Shown here: one piece after another, positions 56,174-64,000 of the stretch | Position numbering within the stretch: the first letter of the stretch is position 1 | Layout: every line of letters begins with the position of its first letter | Source of the DNA: Streptomyces sp. NBC_00483 | GTDB taxonomy: Bacteria; Actinomycetota; Actinomycetes; Streptomycetales; Streptomycetaceae | Length of the DNA stretch: 64,000 nt | Assembly: GCF_036013745.1 (NCBI RefSeq) | Contig: NZ_CP107880.1 | Coordinates: 6,634,001-6,698,000 of the forward strand | Direction: 5' to 3' | The notes under the pieces: generated by a model | The model's database searches: none | Told to the model about the DNA's origin: nothing | The model's input: only the letters and a program-made list of their open reading frames with translations | Translations under genes and position numbers: made by a program

Positions 56174-56509
56174 TCAGTCAGTCCGCCGTACTCGTGCCCG
56201 TCGCGGGCGGATGGTGCTGTTCAGATCGACGACGGTGGGACCGCCGGAGGCCGCCCGGCGCGGCTGCTGAACGGTCTGCACGTCGAACTGACACAGGTCT
56301 TCGACGCTGCACTCCAGCGCGTCGCAGAGGGCGCCGAGCAGGGACAGCGACAGACGCTCCGGGCGCTGGCCGACCAGCCGGTAGATCTGTGACGCCGAGA
56401 GCTCGATGCCCCGGTCCTTGAGAAGCGGAATCAGGTCCGAGATGTTGTTCAGGCCGCGTGCGGCCATGATTTCCCGGAGGCGCCAGGAGTACGTCACCGT
56501 GCGGTTCAT
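56174..56509 (-). CDS. XRE-type helix-turn-helix protein
   Basis: A 111-residue DNA-binding protein. The Cro/CI-type HTH spans about residues 8-75 (LREIMAARGLNNISDLIPLL, LSASQIYRLVGQRPERLSLS, LGALCDALECSVEDLCQF), followed by a basic tail ending RPRRARVRRTD. ATG 56509 overlaps the integrase stop (ATGA). Being between two recombinase genes, it may act as repressor of the module or as a directionality factor. Confidence 0.85.
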   Translation of the reverse strand: MNRTVTYSWRLREIMAARGLNNISDLIPLLKDRGIELSASQIYRLVGQRPERLSLSLLGALCDALECSVEDLCQFDVQTVQQPRRAASGGPTVVDLNSTIRPRRARVRRTD

Positions 56510-57621
56510 GTGGCCCCCTCGCCGCCGACGACGCGCTGCCCGATGCGGTCGAGCGCGGCCCGCACGGTGCGGGCCCGGTAGTCGGGAGACACATGCGTGT
56601 AGATCGTGGTGGTGGACGCGTGCTCGTGACCGACCTGCTGCTGTACGAACAAGGAGTCGTAGCCGGCCTCGATGAGGTGCGAGACGTACGACCGGCGCAG
56701 AGAGTGAAAATCCAGCCCTTCCGCCAGGCCGAGTTCATGACGGCATCGGGTGAACAGCGACGTCACGGAGGACAGACTCAGAAGCGGTCCGCGCTCGGAG
56801 GGCCATAGGGCGGGGCAGTCGGCATCCGCGAGCAACGGACGGACCTCCTCGACCCACTGGCCAAGCGCGTCTGTGGCCCAGTCGAACAGCGGGACCGTCA
56901 GCACTGCCCGCCGCTTGGGCGGTGAGCCCCGCATGGCCTTGCCGAAGCGGACGTGGACGATGCCGTAGTGGTCGAACTCCGGGGCCTTGGGGTTGCTGCC
57001 CAGGTCGCACAGTTCGAGACGCCGCACCTCGTTGCGGCGTAGACCCCAGCCGTATGCGACCTTCAGCAAGGTCGCATCACGGAAGGCGGTGAGCCACCCT
57101 TTCCGGCCGGAGGACTGCGCGGCCACGGCTCGCTCGTCGGCGTGGTCAAACAACGCCTGTAGTTCGTCGTGTGTGAGGGCCCGCTTTCCGGGCCCGGCCT
57201 GGGCTTCCTGAGTGTGCCGGGCGGTGTTCCACTCGTGGCAGATCTGTACCGGGTGCGTGCCGAACCGTGTTTCGCACTCGGTCGACCACCCATAGGCGGG
57301 ATCGGTGAGGTAGCCCATGAAGAGCCTGATGCCGGTCTCGTAGCCGAGCACGGTCGAGCGGCTGTTCCGCCGCACCCCTCGTGCTTCAGTGACGAACTCG
57401 TCGAGGTGTGTCGCTGTCCACAACCAGGGGTCTGTGCCCGTGAAGACGCGGAAGCGCCGGATCAGCGCTTCCCGTTGTTCGACCGTGCCGAAGCTGAGGT
57501 TGCGGGCCAACTGCTGATTTCGCCACCCGTCGAGCATCGCCTGGAAGACCTGGTCTTCTGGATGCAGCAGCGGCACCCCGGCGGTTAGATGCAGCCGGGC
57601 TGACCCATCACTCGGCCCCAT
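56506..57621 (-). CDS. Tyrosine-type site-specific integrase
   Basis: A 371-residue phage/transposon integrase with an apparently complete active site: Arg195 in YGWGLRRNEVRRLEL, His306-x-x-Arg309 in FHSLRRSYVSHLI, His332 in VGHEHASTTT and the nucleophile Tyr341 in IYTHVSP. The N-terminal SAM-like core-binding domain occupies about residues 30-115. ATG 57621 follows GAGGCGA; longer in-frame readings to 57702 run through the inverted-repeat cluster. First gene of the three-gene module. Confidence 0.9.
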   Translation of the reverse strand: MGPSDGSARLHLTAGVPLLHPEDQVFQAMLDGWRNQQLARNLSFGTVEQREALIRRFRVFTGTDPWLWTATHLDEFVTEARGVRRNSRSTVLGYETGIRLFMGYLTDPAYGWSTECETRFGTHPVQICHEWNTARHTQEAQAGPGKRALTHDELQALFDHADERAVAAQSSGRKGWLTAFRDATLLKVAYGWGLRRNEVRRLELCDLGSNPKAPEFDHYGIVHVRFGKAMRGSPPKRRAVLTVPLFDWATDALGQWVEEVRPLLADADCPALWPSERGPLLSLSSVTSLFTRCRHELGLAEGLDFHSLRRSYVSHLIEAGYDSLFVQQQVGHEHASTTTIYTHVSPDYRARTVRAALDRIGQRVVGGEGAT

Positions 57622-57640
57622 GATTCGCCTCGCATAGATC

Positions 57641-57665
57641 GCGAAGAATTCGCATGTTCTGCGAA
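57641..57665. promoter_or_regulatory. Nested inverted repeats upstream of the integrase
   Basis: GCGAAGAATTCGC (57641-57653) and TTCGCATGTTCTGCGAA (57649-57665) share the arm TTCGC, giving alternating GCGAA/TTCGC boxes 20-44 bp before the integrase ATG. Candidate operator for the HTH protein or binding site for the integrase. Confidence 0.55.
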
Positions 57666-57899
57666 CGATGCTGGTAGGGGCCGGGTCACGTCGGACCATC
57701 ACTTCGTGTGGAGGGGCGATCGGAACGCTGACAAAGGTCGGCGTTGACCTGCCACAACGCTTTCAGCGGCACCAAAAGCGCAGATCAAGGCCCGTTCCGC
57801 CTGAAACGCTCGGGAGCAAGGTGACGACTCATACGCGCACCGTCATGGGTTCGCAGCTTCTGCGATTGGCCACCTTTCATGACTGATACTGGACGGGTT

Positions 57900-59126
57900 A
57901 TGGAAACCGTCATCCTTGCTGTAGTCATCGCCGTGGTCGTGATCGGCGCGCTCGGCGGGCTCGTGATCGGCAGCCGCAAGAAGAAGCAGCTGCCCCCGTC
58001 CCCGCCGTCGGCGCCCGACATCACCACCGCCCCGCCCGCCGAGCCGCACGTCGGCGAAGAGGCCGAGACGCCGCGCGACGAAGCGCGGCGCACGATCGAA
58101 GAGGTCGATCTCCCCACCGCCGAGCCGGCCGCTCCGGAGGAACCCGAGGCCCCGGCCGTCGAGGAGCCCGCCGCTCCCGAGGTCGAGGTACCGGAGCCGA
58201 CCGCGGGCCGCCTCGTGCGGCTGCGCGCCCGCCTTTCCCGGTCGCAGAACGCGCTCGGCCAGGGCCTGCTCACCCTCCTGTCCCGCGAGCACCTCGACGA
58301 GGACACGTGGGAGGAGATCGAGGACACGCTGCTCACCGCCGATGTCGGCGTGCAGCCCACCCAGGAACTGGTCGAGAACCTGCGCGAGCGCGTCAAGGTG
58401 CTCGGTACCCGCACGCCGGACGAGCTGCGCACGCTGCTGCGTGAGGAGCTCCTCAAGCTGCTCGTTCCCGAGTTCGACCGCACCGTGAAGACCGAGGGCT
58501 TCGCCACCGAGGGCACGACGCCCGGCATCGTGATGGTCGTCGGCGTCAACGGCACCGGCAAGACCACCACCACCGGCAAGCTCGCGCGCGTGCTCGTCGC
58601 CGACGGCAAGAACGTGGTGCTCGGCGCCGCGGACACCTTCCGTGCGGCCGCAGCCGACCAGCTGCAGACGTGGGGCGAGCGGGTCGGTGCGCGCACCGTG
58701 CGAGGCCCCGAGGGCGGCGACCCGGCGTCCATCGCCTTCGACTCCGTCAAGGAGGGCATCGAGGAGGGCGCCGACGTCGTCCTCATCGACACCGCGGGGC
58801 GCCTGCACACCAAGACGGGGCTCATGGACGAGCTCGGCAAGGTCAAGCGGGTCGTGGAGAAGCACGCGCCGCTCGACGAGGTGCTGCTCGTGCTCGACGC
58901 GACGACGGGGCAGAACGGTCTTGTCCAGGCCCGCGTGTTCGCCGAGGTCGTCGACATCACGGGCATCGTGCTGACCAAGCTGGACGGTACGGCCAAGGGC
59001 GGCATCGTCGTGGCCGTGCAGCGGGAGCTGGGTGTGCCGGTCAAGCTCGTGGGTCTCGGCGAGGGTCCCGACGACCTGGCGCCGTTCGAGCCGGAGGCGT
59101 TTGTGGATGCGCTTATTGGCGACTAG
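57900..59126 (+). CDS. ftsY: Signal recognition particle receptor FtsY
   Basis: A 408-residue SRP-receptor GTPase. Residues 1-22 form an N-terminal TM helix (METVILAVVIAVVVIGALGG), then an acidic Pro/Glu/Ala-rich linker to about 105, and the NG domain: G1 GVNGTGKTTTTGKLA, DTFRAAAADQL, DTAGRLH and TKLDGTAKGG. It receives SRP-bound ribosomes at the membrane. ATG 57900 matches the usual METVILA start; ATG 57879 would add seven residues before the helix. Its upstream region borders the mobile island. Confidence 0.96.
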   Translation: METVILAVVIAVVVIGALGGLVIGSRKKKQLPPSPPSAPDITTAPPAEPHVGEEAETPRDEARRTIEEVDLPTAEPAAPEEPEAPAVEEPAAPEVEVPEPTAGRLVRLRARLSRSQNALGQGLLTLLSREHLDEDTWEEIEDTLLTADVGVQPTQELVENLRERVKVLGTRTPDELRTLLREELLKLLVPEFDRTVKTEGFATEGTTPGIVMVVGVNGTGKTTTTGKLARVLVADGKNVVLGAADTFRAAAADQLQTWGERVGARTVRGPEGGDPASIAFDSVKEGIEEGADVVLIDTAGRLHTKTGLMDELGKVKRVVEKHAPLDEVLLVLDATTGQNGLVQARVFAEVVDITGIVLTKLDGTAKGGIVVAVQRELGVPVKLVGLGEGPDDLAPFEPEAFVDALIGD

Positions 59127-59148
59127 CGGAGCTTCTCTTCGCACTTGG

Positions 59149-59191
59149 CGGGGAACTGCGGACCGGCTTCACCGGTCACGTGGTTCCCCGC
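59149..59191. terminator. Bidirectional terminator between ftsY and the prim-pol-like gene
   Basis: GCGGGGAAC ... GTTCCCCGC outer stem with an inner GACCGG ... CCGGTC stem, followed by TTTC; it sits exactly in the convergent gap. Confidence 0.85.
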
Positions 59192-59197
59192 TTTCGT

Positions 59198-59866
59198 TCA
59201 TACGCAGGGCGAGCGGTGTGCCACGTACGCCAGCGTGCCCAGGAGCAGCCGTGCCTGCGGCGGTTGGGTCGCCGTGTCCAGGGACGGCGGGCGCAGCCAC
59301 GTCGTCGGGCCGAGGCCGCCGCGGTCCGAGGGCGGCGCCGTGACGTAGGACCCCGCGCCCAGCGCGTGCAGGTCGAGGTCGGCGTCGTCCCAGCCCATCC
59401 GGTAGAGCAGCGTGGGGAGTTCGGCAGCGGCGCCCGGTGCCACGAAGAAGTGGGCGCGGCGCTGTGGGGTGGCGATGACCGGGCCGAGCGGGAGGCCCAT
59501 GCGCTCCAGGCGGATCAGTGCGCGGCGCCCCGCGGCCTCCGGCACATCGATCACGTCGAACGCCCGGCCGACCGGCAGCAGTACCGCGGCGCCGGGGAAC
59601 CGGCCCCAGAACTCGGCCACTTCGTCGAGCGTGGCCCCCGCCGGCACCACCGCGGCCGGGTCGAGGGGATGGGCGCCGGGGGCCGGGCAGCCGGCCTTTC
59701 CGCAGGAGCACTCGGAGCCGGCGGCGCGGGCGCCGGGCGCCACGTCCCAGCCCCAGAGGCCGGTGAACTCCGCCACCGTGGTGCAGTCCGAAGCGCGGCC
59801 GGACGTGCGGCCGCGGCGCCGTGAGCCGGTGCGCATCTCACGCATGCCGCCGATCGTGAAGCCCAT
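59198..59866 (-). CDS. Bifunctional primase/polymerase N-terminal-like protein
   Basis: A 222-residue protein with a prim-pol-type fold: AAGSECSCGKAGCPAPGAHP carries the zinc-binding Cys/His set of this family, then TLDEVAEFWGRFPGAAVLLP and RRAHFFVAPG. No helicase domain follows, so it is a stand-alone domain. ATG 59866 was chosen over an upstream in-frame ATG at 59965 that adds non-family residues. I recall a homologue between ftsY and nsdA in S. coelicolor; its cellular role is unknown. Confidence 0.8.
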   Translation of the reverse strand: MGFTIGGMREMRTGSRRRGRTSGRASDCTTVAEFTGLWGWDVAPGARAAGSECSCGKAGCPAPGAHPLDPAAVVPAGATLDEVAEFWGRFPGAAVLLPVGRAFDVIDVPEAAGRRALIRLERMGLPLGPVIATPQRRAHFFVAPGAAAELPTLLYRMGWDDADLDLHALGAGSYVTAPPSDRGGLGPTTWLRPPSLDTATQPPQARLLLGTLAYVAHRSPCV

Positions 59867-60313
59867 GCCCCCTCCAACCCATCCCGTGCGCCAGTGGTTA
59901 CGTGGCGGAATCGGATCGTTACCCAATGCGCACGCCGCCCCGGTGGGACCGGAGCTGATTCGCATTCGGGGTGGTGCGCCCGGTGTTGCGCGCCCCCGTC
60001 CACCCTGGTTCGCCCACTTCCAGCTGTCCTATGTCAAGTGAATCGCGTGGGGCCACTGCTGGGTTCATTCGAAGGGGTGGCGAATGGTGGCGTTTCCGTG
60101 TTCGCCCTCGCCGGAGGGGTGATCGTAGGATTACTTTCAGTGCACGAGCCCTGAGGGTGAGTGCACCCGTGGGTATGCCGGAGGCAAGTCGGTTTCCTGT
60201 TCGAGGAGTGACAACTGCCGGACGGGGAGCCTGGTTTGACGGCATCCTGGTAGGGCTTGCGGGCAAGGGTGTGAAGCCCAGTGGTCGACGGGACTTCGCA
60301 CACAGCGGCTTAG
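59867..60313. promoter_or_regulatory. Intergenic region upstream of nsdA
   Basis: About 450 bp between divergent genes. It should contain promoters for both, but no clear boxes or strong dyads are visible. Confidence 0.3.
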
Positions 60314-61819
60314 ATGGCTTTCAGGGATGGGGGCGTTCCAGTGGGCGGCAGCGGCGGTGGCGTCACGAACGCCGAGAAGCGCCCGAACGAGCTGCTCGGT
60401 TCGTGGTTCGTGCGCAGTGGCTGGTCCAAGGGCGAGCTGGCGCGCCAAGTGAACCGACGGGCCCGGCAGTTGGGTGCGAACCACATCTCCACGGACACCT
60501 CGCGGGTGCGCCGATGGCTCGACGGGGAGAACCCGCGCGAGCCGATCCCGAGGATCCTCAGCGAGCTGTTCTCCGAGCGCTTCGGCTGTGTCGTCGCCGT
60601 CGAGGACCTCGGCCTGCGCGCCGCGCACCAGGCGCCCTCGGTGTCCGGCGTCGACCTGCCCTGGACCGCTCCCCAGACCGTGGCGCTCATCGGCGAGTTC
60701 TCGCGCAGCGACCTGATGCTCGCGCGCCGCGGCTTCCTTGGCAGCTCGCTCGCGCTCGCCGCGGGCCCCTCGCTGATCGAGCCGATGCAGCGCTGGCTGG
60801 TGCCGACCCCCGGCGCTTCGGCCAGGCCGGAGCCGGAGTCGGTCGCACAGCGTCGAGGGAACCGGCTCTCGAAGCCGGAGCTCGACCTCCTGGAGTCGAC
60901 CACGGTGATGTTCCGCCAGTGGGACGCCCAGTGCGGCGGCGGTCTGCGCCGCAAGGCCGTCGTCGGCCAGCTCCATGAGGTGACCGACCTGCTGCAGGAG
61001 CCGCAGCCCGAGGAGACGACGCGCCGCCTGTTCAAGGTCGCCGCCGAACTCGCAGAGCTGGCGGGCTGGATGAGCTACGACGTGGGCCTTCAGCCCACCG
61101 CCCAGAAGTACTTCGTGCTCGCCCTGCACGCCTCCAAGGAAGCGGGCGACAAGCCGCTCGGCTCGTACGTGCTCAGCAGCATGAGCCGTCAGATGATCCA
61201 CCTCGGCCGCCCCGACGACGCCCTGGAACTCATCCACCTCGCCCAGTACGGCAGTCGCGACTGCGCCAGCCCTCGCACCCAGTCCATGCTGTATGCGATG
61301 GAGGCCCGCGCGTACGCGAACATGGGGCAGCCCGGCAAGTGCAAGCGCGCCGTGCGGATGGCCGAGGACACCTTCACGGACGCCGACGACTGGGACGACC
61401 CGGATCCCGACTGGATCCGCTTCTTCTCCGAGGCCGAACTGCACGGCGAGAACAGCCACTCGTACCGGGATCTCGCCTACGTGGCGGGTCGCAGCCCCAC
61501 GTACGCGTCGATGGCCGGGCCCGTGATGAAGCGCGCCGTCGAGCTGTTCGGGAAGGACTCCGAGCACCAGCGTTCGTACGCGCTGAACCTGATCGGGATG
61601 GCCACCGTGCACCTCCTGCAGAAGGAGCCCGAGCAGTCCACGGTGCTCGCGGGGCAGGCCCTGGAGATCGCCAGGAAGGTGCGCTCCGAGCGGGTCAACA
61701 CCCGGATCCGTAAGACCGTCGCCACCGCGGTACGGGACTTCGGCGATGTCGCCGAGGTCATCGATCTCACCGAACAGCTCGCGTTCCATCTGCCGGAGAC
61801 CGCCGAAGCGGCGGTCTGA
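60314..61819 (+). CDS. nsdA: NsdA, negative regulator of sporulation and antibiotic production
   Basis: A 501-residue soluble protein with an N-terminal HTH-like part (LLGSWFVRSGWSKGELARQV, STDTSRVRRWLDGENPR) and TPR-like helical repeats from about residue 190 (FKVAAELAELAGWMSYDVGL, QSMLYAMEARAYANMGQPGK). In S. coelicolor nsdA disruption increases actinorhodin and sporulation. The gene position before amtB-glnK-glnD agrees. ATG 60314 has no strong ribosome site; GTG 60338 is an alternative start. Terminator at 61910. Confidence 0.92.
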   Translation: MAFRDGGVPVGGSGGGVTNAEKRPNELLGSWFVRSGWSKGELARQVNRRARQLGANHISTDTSRVRRWLDGENPREPIPRILSELFSERFGCVVAVEDLGLRAAHQAPSVSGVDLPWTAPQTVALIGEFSRSDLMLARRGFLGSSLALAAGPSLIEPMQRWLVPTPGASARPEPESVAQRRGNRLSKPELDLLESTTVMFRQWDAQCGGGLRRKAVVGQLHEVTDLLQEPQPEETTRRLFKVAAELAELAGWMSYDVGLQPTAQKYFVLALHASKEAGDKPLGSYVLSSMSRQMIHLGRPDDALELIHLAQYGSRDCASPRTQSMLYAMEARAYANMGQPGKCKRAVRMAEDTFTDADDWDDPDPDWIRFFSEAELHGENSHSYRDLAYVAGRSPTYASMAGPVMKRAVELFGKDSEHQRSYALNLIGMATVHLLQKEPEQSTVLAGQALEIARKVRSERVNTRIRKTVATAVRDFGDVAEVIDLTEQLAFHLPETAEAAV

Positions 61820-63841
<2,022 letters not shown>

Positions 63842-63874
63842 CGGACCATTCATGGACGGAACGGGAGTCGCTGG

Positions 63875-64000
63875 GTGACGAGTGTGAACGACGTACGCGC
63901 CGAATCAGAGGATTCCGGACCCAGCGGCTATGCGGCGGCCCGGCTGCGCCTCCTCCAGGGGGAGGCGCGGTCCGGGCCGCCGCGCCGTGCCGCCCTCGCG
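63875..64000 (+). CDS. glnD: PII nucleotidyltransferase GlnD, 5' part only
   Basis: Only 42 codons before the window ends: VTSVNDVRAESEDSGPSGYA then ARLRLLQGEARSGPPRRAAL. This matches the start of streptomycete GlnD, which adenylylates GlnK. GTG 63875 is the likely start (GTG 63883 is out of frame). No nucleotidyltransferase motif is reached within the window. Confidence 0.85.
   Translation, partial: MTSVNDVRAESEDSGPSGYAAARLRLLQGEARSGPPRRAALA

Noticed and set aside
60034..60303. Reverse 89-codon frame in the gap before nsdA
   Set aside because: No ribosome site, atypical composition and no family pattern; it lies in the likely promoter region.

Overview
The window is a very GC-rich Streptomyces chromosome segment. 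Gene content and order match, from memory, the S. coelicolor core region from the cvn1 conservon to amtB-glnK-glnD (about SCO5544-SCO5585). Typical signs are frequent GTG starts, overlapping stop/start codons, a Lys-rich HupS, NdgR, AbsB-type RNase III, NsdA and F420-related genes.

Layout. Positions 1-3026 carry the start of a conservon sensor kinase (reverse strand, running off the left edge). 3596-6951 holds a small repeat-bearing ORF, an FAH-family hydrolase coupled to gltX, and a HAD phosphatase. 7041-7567 is an array of five tRNA genes (Gln-CTG and Glu-CTC). 7762-10693 is ndgR divergent from leuCD. 11012-18548 is a housekeeping block: small protein, hupS, a cold-shock-like small protein, cofC, plsC-gpsA, ddl, DUF3515 lipoprotein, stand-alone AsnC/RAM domain, thiL and rpmB. 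18834-20513 is a DhaL/FakA-like protein.

20533-32409 looks like an accessory sugar-acid locus placed between the FakA-like gene and recG: IclR regulator, glucarate-dehydratase-family enzyme, two D-2-hydroxyacid dehydrogenases, a TauE-like exporter, a complete five-gene Dpp/Opp-type ABC importer and a KdgD-type dehydratase. The 8-mer GTAGACGC recurs in its three regulatory regions, suggesting one regulon. recG (32527-34737) is followed by 1.3 kb of complex non-coding repeats, then rsmD-coaD, a coiled-coil cell-division-type protein, yceD/DUF177-rpmF-rnc-mutM, a CAP-domain protein, acyP, a small coiled-coil protein, smc, and glcP.

48684-51172 holds an LLM-family oxidoreductase and an NCS1 permease. 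51487-57621 is a mobile, decaying island: a serine resolvase missing its catalytic N-terminus, an ArsR regulator with a frameshifted MFS pump, the C-terminal remnant of a Tn3-family transposase, and an intact three-gene module (tyrosine integrase, XRE/HTH protein, Zn-ribbon recombinase-like protein) with nested inverted repeats just upstream. The core then resumes with ftsY, a prim-pol-like protein, nsdA and the GlnR-type nitrogen operon amtB-glnK-glnD, cut by the right edge.

Functionally the core genes cover translation (gltX, tRNAs, L28, L32), nucleoid structure and repair (hupS, smc, recG, mutM), membrane and wall precursors (plsC, gpsA, ddl), cofactors (thiL, coaD, cofC) and nitrogen uptake. 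The most interesting non-core parts are the sugar-acid regulon, the recombinase trio and the repeat region downstream of recG. Comparisons with S. coelicolor are from memory and were not searched.
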